Of a stretch of DNA of 64,000 bases, positions 36,697 through 45,227 are shown in pieces. The stretch lies in NCBI RefSeq assembly GCF_043195135.1, contig NZ_JBAFWP010000004.1. The stretch is one strand, 5' to 3'. The notes beneath the pieces were generated by a model. It was not told where the DNA came from and did no database searches. It saw only the letters and a list, made by a program, of their open reading frames with translations. The translations under genes and the position numbers were made by a program. This DNA is from NCEH01 sp043195135 (GTDB lineage: Bacteria > Pseudomonadota > Alphaproteobacteria > Rhizobiales > Xanthobacteraceae). The stretch's first letter is position 1. Each line of letters starts with the position of its first letter.

Positions 36697-37865
36697 AACA
36701 CACCTCCATTCAACGCGAATTGCTTGGGATCCAGGGTTTCGACCTTCACATTGACCTTGGCGCCGGGCTGGGCCCGCTGGAGGCCGGAGACGACCACGCG
36801 GTCGCCCGCCTCCAGACCGCCCGTGACCTCGCGCATCTTCCCGAACACCCGGCCGAGCGTAACCGGGCGGGCGACGATGCTGTCGTCCGTGCCGACCACA
36901 TAGAGGACCTGCTGGGCGCTATCGCTCGTCACCGCGGAGGCGGGCACAAGCAGGGCCGGATGCGGGGCGTCCGCCACCATGGAGATGCGGACGAACTGGC
37001 CCGGATTGAGCGCATGGCCGGGATTGGCGATGCGCGCCCGCAGGCGCAGCGTGCCGGTGGAGGCATCCAGCCGGTTCTCGGCGAAGTTCAGCGTGCCGGT
37101 GAAGCGCGCGGTGCTCTCGCCCGGAAGGGCCACCTGCACCTGGCCGCCGAGCTCCACCATCGAGGTGCTGCCGTCCTTCTCGGCCAGCCTGCGGTAACGC
37201 AGATAGCTCTGCTCATCGATGTCGAAATAGGCGTCGATGGTGTCGAGCGAGACGATGGTGGTGAGCAGCGTCGCGCCGGCATCGCCGCCGGCCACGAGAT
37301 TGCCCGCGCCCACCAGCTTGCGGCTGATCCGGCCGTCGATGGGCGCGTGGATGCCGGTGAATTCGAGATCGAGCTTCGCGCGATCCAGGGCCCCGGTCGC
37401 GGTCATGACCGCCGCCTTGGCCTCGTCCTGCGCCTGCTGGCGCTGGTCCACGGTGGCGGTCGAGATCGCCTGGGTCTTCACCAGCGAGGTGGCACGCTCA
37501 AGCTCCTTCCCGGCGAGATCGAGCTGGGCGTGGGCCTGGGCGAGCTGCCCCTCGGCCTGGGTCACCGCCGCCTGATAGGGCCGCGGATCGATGACGAACA
37601 GCAGGTCGCCGCGGCGGACGTAATCGCCGTCGCGGAACGCGACCTTCTCGACATATCCGCCCACGCGCGGGCGCACTTCGATGGTGTCGACGGCTTCCAG
37701 CCGGCCGGTGAACGTGTCCCAGCCCGTGACTTCCCGCTGCATGGGCATGCTGGCGGAGACGGTCGGAGGCGCGGGCGCTGCAACGGTGGTCGGCTCGCAG
37801 GCGGCCACCATCAGCGCAAGAAGGCTGACCGCCGCGAGCTGTAGAGACAAGATGGGTCGCTTCAT
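36693..37865 (-). CDS. RND efflux periplasmic adaptor (membrane-fusion lipoprotein, MexE/AcrA type)
   Basis: A 390-residue adaptor. The N terminus has a lipoprotein signal with lipobox VAAC (Cys23 lipidated). Next come the biotinyl-lipoyl half motif (VRPRVGGYVEKVAFRDGDYVRRGDLLFVIDPRPY), an alpha-helical hairpin and a beta-barrel domain. It links the RND transporter to an outer-membrane channel. The ATG at 37865 gives the proper signal peptide; the open frame upstream to 37934 would bury it. Copy B of the regulon motif lies 175 bases upstream. Confidence 0.9.
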   Translation of the reverse strand: MKRPILSLQLAAVSLLALMVAACEPTTVAAPAPPTVSASMPMQREVTGWDTFTGRLEAVDTIEVRPRVGGYVEKVAFRDGDYVRRGDLLFVIDPRPYQAAVTQAEGQLAQAHAQLDLAGKELERATSLVKTQAISTATVDQRQQAQDEAKAAVMTATGALDRAKLDLEFTGIHAPIDGRISRKLVGAGNLVAGGDAGATLLTTIVSLDTIDAYFDIDEQSYLRYRRLAEKDGSTSMVELGGQVQVALPGESTARFTGTLNFAENRLDASTGTLRLRARIANPGHALNPGQFVRISMVADAPHPALLVPASAVTSDSAQQVLYVVGTDDSIVARPVTLGRVFGKMREVTGGLEAGDRVVVSGLQRAQPGAKVNVKVETLDPKQFALNGGVL

Positions 37866-38039
37866 GTTCGGGACTTTCTGTCGTCCGGGCGAATGCCATC
37901 GACGCCCGCCGACTTCGCTGCCGGCCTTCGCCAATACTTTCGCGCCTTGAGTTCTGAACGGATGGGTTCGAAATTACTCTTGTGGAGGTTTCGGCCTGAT
38001 GGCCGCCCGTGGTGGCAACATGGCCGCTCGCACCGGAGA

Positions 38040-38084
38040 GATAAACAAGCTGCACTGCCATGCTCTGTCTCTTTGGCGGAGACA
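38040..38084 (-). promoter_or_regulatory. Shared 45-bp regulon motif, copy B (upstream of RND operon)
   Basis: On the - strand: TGTCTC, seven bases, GAGACA-GAGC, 15 bases, GTTTATC. This copy has the perfect six-base dyad TGTCTC/GAGACA. Spacing is identical to the other copies. Confidence 0.75.
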
Positions 38085-38140
38085 ATGGGGGCGCGCCGCC
38101 GTCCAGGCCGAACATCGCCGGTGAAATGCACGAGGCGCGA

Positions 38141-38170
38141 GAAGGGGGGCCGGCACGCGCGGCCCCCTTC
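38141..38170. terminator. GC hairpin downstream of the MFS gene
   Basis: GAAGGGGG pairs with CCCCCTTC, extended by GCC/GGC, 43 bases after the MFS stop. A clear U-run is missing on either strand, so it is a probable but not ideal terminator. Confidence 0.5.
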
Positions 38171-38212
38171 GCTTGTGTTCGGAATGTGCATGACCGCGAC
38201 CGGCCGGCTCCG

Positions 38213-39757
38213 TCAGCCGGCAATGGTCGCTTCGCTCGCACCGCCCGGCTCTCTCGTCGCCGGAGCGGTCTGCCGCAGGAACATGTAGATGGCGAAAGCT
38301 GAGAGGAGCGTGATGACCGCGAGCCCACCGGCAAGTCCGGCGAAGGCGCGGCTGTAGCTCGCCACGAGCTGCGCGGCGGGCACGCCTGGTGCCGCAGCCA
38401 GGGCGTGAGCGAGGTCACCCGCAGCCAAGCGCTGCGCGATCTCGGCAAGCTGGGCCGGCGGCAGGTCCGGCGCGAGGATGCCCGCACCGAGCGCGGTGAG
38501 GGTGGCCAGAGCTGCGCTGACGCCGGCGAGCGCAATGCCCTCCCCCGCCACGCGCGACGTGTTGAAGATGCCTGCTGCCATCCCGGCGCGCTCTTTCGGC
38601 ACGACGCTCACGGCCAGACCGTCCATCAGTCCCCAAGGCACGCCGGCGCCAAGCCCAATGACAAGCATGGGCGGGACGAAGCCGAGGCCTGCGCCCGAAG
38701 GCACGGAACCGAGCCAGACGAGCCCGACCGATGCTGCAGCAAGCCCGATGGCGGACATGAGGCCGGCCGAGATCCACCGAGTGGCCGTCGCGGCGAGAGA
38801 AGGGACAACCAGCATCGGCGCGGAAAGAGCCGTCATGAGCCACCCGGCTTCGACCTCGCTCATGCCCTCGATGCCGATGAAGCGCAGCGGAAGCAGGATG
38901 AGCAGCACCACATAGGAGTAACAGGTGGCGACCGGCAGGAGCTGGACCCCCAGGAAACGGGGATAGCGGAACAAGCTGAGATCCAGCATGGGGCGCGTTG
39001 CCCGGACCTCGATACAGATGAACGCTCCGAACATCAGCGCCGCGCCGGCGAAAAGCGCCAGCACCCGCGCATCGCCCCAGCCCCGCCCGGGCCCCTCGAT
39101 GACGGCGAAGGTGAAGAGCGAGAGCGTTGCGGTGAAGCTCAGCGCGCCGGGAAGGTCAAGGCGCGTGGCATCGGGATCCCGCGTCTCGCGCAAGGCCGGC
39201 AAGGCGAGGAGAAGGGAGAGCGCGCCGATGCCGGTGCTGGTGAGGAAGATGGATCGCCACCCGAAAGCATCGATAAGAAGGCCGGCAATGACGGGCCCCA
39301 AGGCGAGCCCAAGGCCAAAAGTGGTGCCCAGCATGCTGAATGCGAGCGCACGCCGACGCCCCTGGAATTCCTGGGCCATGACAGAAGAACCACCGGCCAG
39401 CGCGCCCGCGGCGCCGATCCCTTGCGCGGCGCGCAGGACGTCGATGGCGACGATGGACGGCGCGAAGCTCAGCGCCAGGGAGAAGGCCACGAATAGCGCG
39501 ACGCCGCCGGTGAAAACCATCTTGCGGCCGAACCTGTCGGCGAGGGCGCCGGCGGTCATGAGCAGGCTGCCGAATGTGAGCATGAAGGCGTTGGTGATCC
39601 AGGTCAGCGCCGCCGCATCGCCGCCGAGATCGCGGCCGATGGCCGGGGTTGCGACAGCGCCGCCGGAGAAGCTGAGAGGGAGGATCAGGGCCGCCAGGCA
39701 CACGATGGCGACGACGGAAATCCGGCCCGAAACCGGTGGGGGTAACGATTGGTCCAT
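38213..39757 (-). CDS. MFS drug exporter, DHA2 (14-TMS) type
   Basis: A 514-residue major facilitator protein with the family motif A loop LADRFGRKMVF, motif C-like GPVIAGLLIDAFGWRSIF and enough hydrophobic segments for the 14-TMS DHA2 group (EmrB/QacA/MfsA relatives). Expected to expel toxic organics by proton antiport. Copy C of the regulon motif lies 68 bases upstream. Together with the RND pump it gives the island two independent exporters. Confidence 0.87.
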   Translation of the reverse strand: MDQSLPPPVSGRISVVAIVCLAALILPLSFSGGAVATPAIGRDLGGDAAALTWITNAFMLTFGSLLMTAGALADRFGRKMVFTGGVALFVAFSLALSFAPSIVAIDVLRAAQGIGAAGALAGGSSVMAQEFQGRRRALAFSMLGTTFGLGLALGPVIAGLLIDAFGWRSIFLTSTGIGALSLLLALPALRETRDPDATRLDLPGALSFTATLSLFTFAVIEGPGRGWGDARVLALFAGAALMFGAFICIEVRATRPMLDLSLFRYPRFLGVQLLPVATCYSYVVLLILLPLRFIGIEGMSEVEAGWLMTALSAPMLVVPSLAATATRWISAGLMSAIGLAAASVGLVWLGSVPSGAGLGFVPPMLVIGLGAGVPWGLMDGLAVSVVPKERAGMAAGIFNTSRVAGEGIALAGVSAALATLTALGAGILAPDLPPAQLAEIAQRLAAGDLAHALAAAPGVPAAQLVASYSRAFAGLAGGLAVITLLSAFAIYMFLRQTAPATREPGGASEATIAG

Positions 39758-39824
39758 GAGGGAGGCTTATCCAGAAGCGGCACGCAGCCGCGGAAGTCTC
39801 CGACTTGGTCCTTGCTGTGCGCCG

Positions 39825-39869
39825 GATAAACGCATCCGAACGCGATGCTCTGTCTCCCTTGAGGCGACA
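39825..39869 (-). promoter_or_regulatory. Shared 45-bp regulon motif, copy C (upstream of MFS exporter)
   Basis: On the - strand: TGTCGC, seven bases, GAGACA-GAGC, 15 bases, GTTTATC, 68 bases before the MFS start. It sits in the short gap between the ChaC stop and the MFS start, giving the MFS gene its own promoter. Confidence 0.72.
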
Positions 39870-39873
39870 GTGA

Positions 39874-40557
39874 TCAATCCGCAGCGGCGGCTTGCACCGC
39901 GGCGACGCGGGCCGCAAGCTCTTCCAGCTCCGTGTCCGGGATCCCGTGGGCGCGCAGTCCTTCGCAGGTCTGGAACAGATAGTCGGCCGAGGAGCCGAGC
40001 GCACCCGAAGCGGTGGCGATACGTTGGATCGCCTCGTTTTCCGGGAGGCCGCCGGCATAATGGCGGCCTGCCTTGTCGATGGTGAAGGCGATGGCATTGC
40101 CGAAGCGCGCACCGGCATCGTCGCGCACATCCACCCAACGGGGAACGTAGGCGGCGGCGAGCATCTCGCGCTTCCAAACAAGAGAGAGCTCAGCCTCCAG
40201 CATCTTCTCGGCGATGCGGAACGCGACACCCGCGCATGAGCCGCCCTCGTCGAGGCCGAGAACGAGCCCCGGATTGTCCATCGAGCCTCGACCCACCAAA
40301 GCGGAAAGGCAGAAGGCGCGATGCCAACCTTCGACGCGCGCGGTGCGGCGCTCCGCGAATTGGATCGACGGATTCCAGATCAACGAGCCGTAGCCGAATA
40401 GCCAGACATCGCCTTCCGGCCGCTCGGCAAGGGTCTCGCGCAGCGAGGTTGCGCGCTCCGAAGGCGAGAGGATCCGCAGCGTGGGCGCGTCACGGGCGGC
40501 GATCGCATCGATGCCGTCGGTCTCTATCAGTTCCCGGGTGAGAATGTGTCTTTGCAT
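39874..40557 (-). CDS. ChaC-type gamma-glutamylcyclotransferase
   Basis: A 227-residue ChaC-family protein with the glutathione-binding FGYGSLIWNP motif and the VWKREM segment containing the catalytic acid. ChaC enzymes cleave glutathione to 5-oxoproline and Cys-Gly in the cytoplasm. It is divergent from the LysR gene. With the GST it suggests the island handles glutathione conjugates or adjusts glutathione levels. Motif copy D lies 74 bases upstream. Confidence 0.87.
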   Translation of the reverse strand: MQRHILTRELIETDGIDAIAARDAPTLRILSPSERATSLRETLAERPEGDVWLFGYGSLIWNPSIQFAERRTARVEGWHRAFCLSALVGRGSMDNPGLVLGLDEGGSCAGVAFRIAEKMLEAELSLVWKREMLAAAYVPRWVDVRDDAGARFGNAIAFTIDKAGRHYAGGLPENEAIQRIATASGALGSSADYLFQTCEGLRAHGIPDTELEELAARVAAVQAAAAD

Positions 40558-40630
40558 CTTGCTCTCGCACGCGGCGGGCGCATCGGCGCCATTGTCGGTG
40601 TGCGATGGATATGCGCTGGTGCCTGGGCGC

Positions 40631-40675
40631 GATAAACTTGGAGAATGGCGACGCTCTATATCCCGCGCGGAGACA
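40631..40675 (-). promoter_or_regulatory. Shared 45-bp regulon motif, copy D (between chaC and lysR)
   Basis: On the - strand: TGTCTC, seven bases, GATATA-GAGC, 15 bases, GTTTATC. The second half-site is the weakest of the four. Its place between the ChaC gene and the divergent LysR gene is where a LysR protein would control both itself and its target. Confidence 0.7.
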
Positions 40676-40808
40676 GACGAATTAACATGTTGAAGTTAAA
40701 CAGTTTTTATAACTCCAATCCGACCGACAGATGAGGATCGGGATGGGATTGGAGCCGATAAGGTGATAATTCTGAATTCAGCGCAGCTTATCCGCCCGCG
40801 AGCTTCCA

Positions 40809-41705
40809 ATGAACCGCAGCCCTCCGCCGATCCAGGATATCGCCGCCTTCGTGGCCGTGGCCGAAAATGCCAGCTTCACGCGCGCCGCCGAGCAGCTCGC
40901 CACCAGCAAGTCCAATGTGGGCAAGGCGGTGCAGCGCCTGGAGGCGCGGCTCGGCACCCGACTCTTTCAACGCACAACGCGCGCCGTGCGCCTCACGGAG
41001 GAGGGCGAGACCTATCTCGACGCAGCCCGCGGGGCCTTGGACACTCTCGGGGAGGCGGAGGTCGCCCTCTCGGCCCGCCGCTCGGAGCCCGTGGGGCGCG
41101 TGCGGATGGACGCGCCCATCGGCTTCGGCAAGCTGCTGCTGCCGACGTTCGCCTCCGTGCGGGCGCGCTATCCGAAGGTGACGCTCGAACTGTCCCTGAG
41201 CGACCGCCAGTCCGATGCGGTGGGAGAGGGCTGGGACATCGTCATCCGTGCCGGCGCGCTTGCGGCGGACAGCAGCATGACCGTTCGCAAGCTGTGCGAC
41301 ATCCGCCTCGGCCTTTATGCTTCGCCGGACTATCTGAAGCGGCGCGGCCCAATCGGGACCGTCGCCGAGCTTCGAGACCATGAGGGCATCGTCTTCCGCT
41401 CCGGCTCCGGCACACTGCGACCGTGGTTCGTGGCCGATGCCGGGAAGATGGTTCAGATCTCGCCCGAGGCCAGCCTCGTCACGGGAGATGGGAGAGCCTA
41501 TGTGGACGCCACCATAAACGGTCTCGGCATCGGGCAGATCTATGATCGAGTGGCGGATCCGCATGTCGCGGCGGGAGAGCTTGTCCATGTCCTCCCGGAA
41601 GCGGACGTGGAGGGGCCACCCGTGCACGCCCTCATCCCGCTGGGCCGCCGCATGCCGCCCAAGACGCGCGTCGTGCTGAACCATCTGGTTGACGTGCTCG
41701 GCTGA
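40809..41705 (+). CDS. LysR-family regulator of the detoxification island
   Basis: A 298-residue LysR protein with N-terminal helix-turn-helix (FTRAAEQLATSKSNVGKAVQRLEARLG) and a C-terminal effector domain (DAPIGFGKLLLPTFASVRARYP onward) like the CrgA/DsdC-type group that includes regulators of quinone and efflux genes. It is divergent from chaC with motif D between them. It is the natural candidate to bind all four motif copies and activate GST, RND pump, MFS and ChaC. That link is inference. Confidence 0.87.
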   Translation: MNRSPPPIQDIAAFVAVAENASFTRAAEQLATSKSNVGKAVQRLEARLGTRLFQRTTRAVRLTEEGETYLDAARGALDTLGEAEVALSARRSEPVGRVRMDAPIGFGKLLLPTFASVRARYPKVTLELSLSDRQSDAVGEGWDIVIRAGALAADSSMTVRKLCDIRLGLYASPDYLKRRGPIGTVAELRDHEGIVFRSGSGTLRPWFVADAGKMVQISPEASLVTGDGRAYVDATINGLGIGQIYDRVADPHVAAGELVHVLPEADVEGPPVHALIPLGRRMPPKTRVVLNHLVDVLG

Positions 41706-41877
41706 TCCTGAGTCGAAATTTCGCGCCTGCGCCACAGTGGGAAGCCACAGTAAGAAACGTCCGCAGGCGCCTGCTCGTCCTTCTCTCGCCCTTGTCGCAG
41801 ACGGCCCCCTGACAGGCCGGTGGACCGCAAACCGAAGGCTTTCGCGCATCCCGTGGACACGCCTGGGAGGCCGACAC

Positions 41878-41905
41878 GGGAAAGGGCACGCCTGTGCCCT
41901 TTCCC
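41878..41905. terminator. Perfect hairpin between convergent LysR and cupin genes
   Basis: GGGAAAGGGCAC and GTGCCCTTTCCC form a perfect 12-bp stem with a four-base loop, eight bases from the cupin stop. It likely ends transcription from both sides, although a true U-run is absent. The 172 bases between the LysR stop and this hairpin show nothing else. Confidence 0.65.
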
Positions 41906-41912
41906 CGGCCCG

Positions 41913-42380
41913 TCAGGCTGCCGGTTCGAGCGGCGGCCCGACGATCTCCACGGAGAATTCCGCGGCAACCCGCGGGAAGTCCTCCAGCGGACGTCCCTCC
42001 ATCGCCGGGAACATCCGCTCCAGGCCGCCCGGCGTGAAGAAGCCCAGCAGCCGCGCGGGCTCGGCGCCAAAATTGCGGAAGGCATGGGGCGTCCCGCGGG
42101 GGATGAGCACGATGCCGCCCTTTGCGGAACGCAGGCGCCGCCCGGCCACCTCGAAGTCCACGGTGCCATCCAACACATAGATGATCTCATCGGCATCGTG
42201 GTGGATGTGCAAAGGCGGCCCGATCATGGGCTCGATGATTCCCTCGGCCACGCCGTACCGGCCGCCGGTGTCCCGGCCGTCGATCCGAAGCGCGATCCGC
42301 TCGCCCGGGAAGGGCTCGTGCCAGCGCAGGTTCTCGCCGGTCGCAAAGAGGGGTTGCTGGAGGAAAACATGGTTCGTCAT
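41913..42380 (-). CDS. Cupin-domain protein
   Basis: A 155-residue single-domain cupin. The metal-binding motif 1 reads PPLHIHHDADEIIYVLDG and motif 2 PRGTPHAFRNFG, so the His/Glu ligands are all present. The ATG at 42380 has GAGGTGA upstream. Enzymatic or binding functions are equally possible (quercetinase-like, isomerase, regulatory). It is divergent from an AraC regulator. Confidence 0.8.
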   Translation of the reverse strand: MTNHVFLQQPLFATGENLRWHEPFPGERIALRIDGRDTGGRYGVAEGIIEPMIGPPLHIHHDADEIIYVLDGTVDFEVAGRRLRSAKGGIVLIPRGTPHAFRNFGAEPARLLGFFTPGGLERMFPAMEGRPLEDFPRVAAEFSVEIVGPPLEPAA

Positions 42381-42462
42381 GGGGTCACCTCGTTTGAGAT
42401 GAGGCATCCATGCCGGCCGGCCGGGGAATAATATTGACCCTGCGCGCCGTGTTTCGTCGAAA

Positions 42463-42488
42463 ACCGGCGTGTCGCGCCGCACCGGCGT
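42463..42488. promoter_or_regulatory. Candidate AraC direct-repeat operator
   Basis: Two exact ACCGGCGT copies, 18 bases apart, lie between the divergent cupin and AraC genes. Direct repeats on about this scale are typical of AraC-type binding. Confidence 0.4.
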
Positions 42489-42587
42489 TGGGCTGGCCTT
42501 GCAAGGCCGGGTCGGTTGTTCCATCTGGGTGACCTTGGGGGATCCGCGGCGGAGGGGGCCGAACAGAAGGGCCTTCGAGGGCACCAC

Positions 42588-43475
42588 ATGCAACGTCAGC
42601 TTCTTTTCGACGGCTCTCCCAAGACGCGCTGCCCGCTCGGCACGGCCATGGGCGGCGCGCGCATCGGCGTTTCCCGCCACCGCATCGATGCCGCCGGCCA
42701 GACGGCGGTGAGCGCTCCCGCGCAGGATGCGCATCTGGTGATCCTGCAATTGCAGGACCAGCCCGCGCACGATTTCTGGGCCGACGACAGGCACATCCCG
42801 GTTCCGCGCGCTCCCAGGGGCAGCCTGAGCATCGTGGATCTTCGCCGGGACTCTTCCGCGCTCTTCACCGAGCGGCTCGACAGCCTGCACCTTCACCTGC
42901 CGCGGGAAGCGCTCGAAGGACTTGCGATCGATGCCGGCGCAACGCCCGTTGGCACCCTGACCTTGGATGGGGAATGGAGCACCAGCGACGAGATCGCCCG
43001 GCAGCTCTCGCCGCTCCTGGCCGCCGCCGCCGAGGCGCCGGGGCGACTCGCGCAGGCCTATATCGACCATCTGGTCCTCGCGATGGCTGCCCATGTCGCC
43101 TCCACCTATGGCGGGCTGCGGCCCATGCGCCCGAGGCGCGGCAGCCTTGCGCCCTGGCAGCTCAGGCGGGCCCAGGAGCTGCTTTCGCAGAGCCTCTCCG
43201 GCGAGGTGTCGCTGCACGCCGTTGCCGAGGCCTGCGGTCTCTCAACCTCCTATTTCGCGCGCGCTTTCAAGGTATCCACGGGAATGCCCCCTCATGCCTG
43301 GCTTCAGGCGCGCCGAATCGAGCGTGCTCGCGGGCTGCTTTCCGACCGGCGGCTTGCGCTGGCCGACATCGCGCTGCGGTGCGGGTTCGCCGACCAGAGC
43401 CACTTCACGCGGGCATTCCGGCGCGCCACCGGACTGACACCGGCCTTGTGGAGGCGCGCCGCCCACCCGGCCTGA
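42588..43475 (+). CDS. AraC-family transcriptional regulator
   Basis: A 295-residue regulator. The C-terminal AraC domain has both helix-turn-helix motifs (HAVAEACGLSTSYFARAFKVSTG and ADIALRCGFADQSHFTRAFRRATG). The N-terminal domain is less conserved. It is divergent from the cupin gene and probably controls it. The ATG at 42588 begins MQRQLLFDG. Confidence 0.85.
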   Translation: MQRQLLFDGSPKTRCPLGTAMGGARIGVSRHRIDAAGQTAVSAPAQDAHLVILQLQDQPAHDFWADDRHIPVPRAPRGSLSIVDLRRDSSALFTERLDSLHLHLPREALEGLAIDAGATPVGTLTLDGEWSTSDEIARQLSPLLAAAAEAPGRLAQAYIDHLVLAMAAHVASTYGGLRPMRPRRGSLAPWQLRRAQELLSQSLSGEVSLHAVAEACGLSTSYFARAFKVSTGMPPHAWLQARRIERARGLLSDRRLALADIALRCGFADQSHFTRAFRRATGLTPALWRRAAHPA

Positions 43476-43518
43476 ACAGCGCATCGCACGCTCTCCGCAT
43501 CGCGACGAGAGAAGTTGA

Positions 43519-43540
43519 CCGCCGTCCGACGAGACGGCGG
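43519..43540 (+). terminator. Hairpin after the AraC gene
   Basis: CCGCCGTC and GACGGCGG form a perfect 8-bp stem with a six-base loop 43 bases after the AraC stop. No T-run follows, but the convergent FAD monooxygenase gene lies beyond, so termination is plausible. Confidence 0.45.
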
Positions 43541-43691
43541 ACAATGGTATAGGCAATTTATCTAAGACTTCTGCCGACATCCTGGCGTGCGCAGGTTGCC
43601 TCATCATTGCAGGCGGTTACGACGGTTTCAGCCGACATCGCGGATGTAGCGCTGGAAAAGCGTGCGGTGGCGGCTTTGCGGGCGATACGGA

Positions 43692-45227
43692 TCAGCCGGG
43701 TGCGCCGAACCAGCGTGTCGCGGCTTGCAGGGCGCCGTCCTCATCGGCGGCGGCCTCGCTGGCCCAGGCGAAAAAGCCATCGGGGCGCACCAGCACCGCG
43801 CTCAATCCCAGACGGTCCTTCACATCGGACGAGAGATAGGTGATCCGTCCCTGCCAGCGGTTCGCGAGCGCCCGGAGCGGGGCATGGGAGGCGAAGTCGA
43901 GCAGCAGGCCACGGCCGTCTCGCAGAAGGTTTCCCGCCCGCGTCCCATCGGCGAGTTCAAAATCGGGGATGCTCTGGCCGACGAGCGGGTGGCCGCTGCC
44001 AAGATCATAGCGCAGGGATACGCCCCACACTTTTCCGGCGAAATAGGTTGCCCCGTCCCGCGTCCCCATGAGATCGCGAACGATGGCTGCAAGCGCGCGG
44101 GTGCTCGGCGTGGGCCGCAGGAGGGCGACCTGCGCGCGCGACCAGTCAAGGACCCGCGCTCCCTCCGGATGCCGCTCGGTGAAATAGCTGTCGAGCAGTC
44201 CGGCCGGCGCTCGGCCATGGATGGTGGCCGCCAGCTTCCAGCCCAGGTTCATAGCGTCGCCCAGGCCGAGATTGAGACCTTGGCCGCCAAGGGGCGAATG
44301 GATATGCGCCGCGTCGCCGGCGAGCAGCACCCGGCCCCGGCGGTAGGCCGTCGCCTGGCAGGCGCGGTCCGTCCAGGTGGCTGCGAGGTGCAATGCGGTG
44401 AGAGCAACGTCGGTGCCCGAGATCCGGCGCAACGCCGCCTGAACGTGCTCGCGCGTGATCGGCCGCGTCCTGTGGAAGGCGCCTCCGTCGAAATCGACCA
44501 TCGCGATCACGCCGGGCTTGGCATAGGTGTACATGCCCGCGGCGGTGTAGGTGCGTCCCGCGCGCAGCGCATCCGGATCGGCCAGGTCGGCCTTGACCGA
44601 ATAGCCGGTGAACTCGGGATCGGTGCCATCGAACGGAAAGCCGCCGGCCTTGCGCACCGTGCTGCGCCCGCCGTCGCAACCGACCAGCCAGCGCGTGTGG
44701 AACGTCTCTCCCCCGGCGCGGACGACCACGCCGACGTCGGTCTCGTGGAAGTCTTCGACACCGACGCCGCGCCGGATCTCGGCCCCCATCGCCGTCGCCC
44801 GTGTGGCCAGGAGGGATTCGAGGGACTGCATATCCACCGCGAGGTTCACCCCGGCCGGACTTTGCAGCCGATGGGCCCATCTCGAAGCGTCGATGTCCTC
44901 ATGGAAGAACGGGATGCCGGCGAAGTGCCCCGCAGGCCGCCGCTCCTGCTGCATCCAGTGGGCGGAGGCCCGGGTCGCGCCTGCGGCATCGTTCGCGTGC
45001 TGTGTCGCCATGATTTCATCGAGCAGGCCGCGGCGATACAAAGCCTCGATGGTCGGTGCCGACAGGCCGCGCATCCCGAACGGCAATGTCTTCAGGGGTG
45101 AGCGCGGATCATCCGCCTGCTCCAGCACGAGCACGGAGACATGTGCGAGCCGCAGCTCGCAGGCGAGAAACAGCCCGACCGGGCCGGCGCCTGCGATAAT
45201 GACGTCGTGGATGTGAGCGTGGGACAT
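43692..45227 (-). CDS. FAD-dependent monooxygenase (PheA/TfdB/MhpA family)
   Basis: A 511-residue flavoprotein aromatic hydroxylase. It has the GxGxxG nucleotide motif (IIAGAGPVGLFLACELRL), the DG motif (VGCDGGRSTVRKAGG) and the second FAD motif RVLLAGDAAHIHSPLGGQGLNLGLGDAMNL, plus a C-terminal thioredoxin-like region. It hydroxylates phenolic or polycyclic rings with NAD(P)H and oxygen; relatives also inactivate tetracycline or rifampicin. The ATG at 45227 is the family start. No regulator is adjacent on its 5' side. Confidence 0.87.
   Translation of the reverse strand: MSHAHIHDVIIAGAGPVGLFLACELRLAHVSVLVLEQADDPRSPLKTLPFGMRGLSAPTIEALYRRGLLDEIMATQHANDAAGATRASAHWMQQERRPAGHFAGIPFFHEDIDASRWAHRLQSPAGVNLAVDMQSLESLLATRATAMGAEIRRGVGVEDFHETDVGVVVRAGGETFHTRWLVGCDGGRSTVRKAGGFPFDGTDPEFTGYSVKADLADPDALRAGRTYTAAGMYTYAKPGVIAMVDFDGGAFHRTRPITREHVQAALRRISGTDVALTALHLAATWTDRACQATAYRRGRVLLAGDAAHIHSPLGGQGLNLGLGDAMNLGWKLAATIHGRAPAGLLDSYFTERHPEGARVLDWSRAQVALLRPTPSTRALAAIVRDLMGTRDGATYFAGKVWGVSLRYDLGSGHPLVGQSIPDFELADGTRAGNLLRDGRGLLLDFASHAPLRALANRWQGRITYLSSDVKDRLGLSAVLVRPDGFFAWASEAAADEDGALQAATRWFGAPG

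Larger units (their letters stand above)
37866..38212. promoter_or_regulatory. Long leader region of the RND operon
   Basis: This 347-base gap holds motif copy B and a GC hairpin at 38141-38170. From the predicted -10 at motif B to the adaptor start the leader would be about 165 bases, longer than in the other three units. No convincing coding sequence is seen. Confidence 0.5.

Noticed and set aside
34699..36903. A 734-codon open frame on the + strand opposite the RND transporter and adaptor genes
   Set aside because: It is antisense to two clear genes, lacks any domain and has the His/Gly/Arg-rich composition of GC-driven shadow frames.
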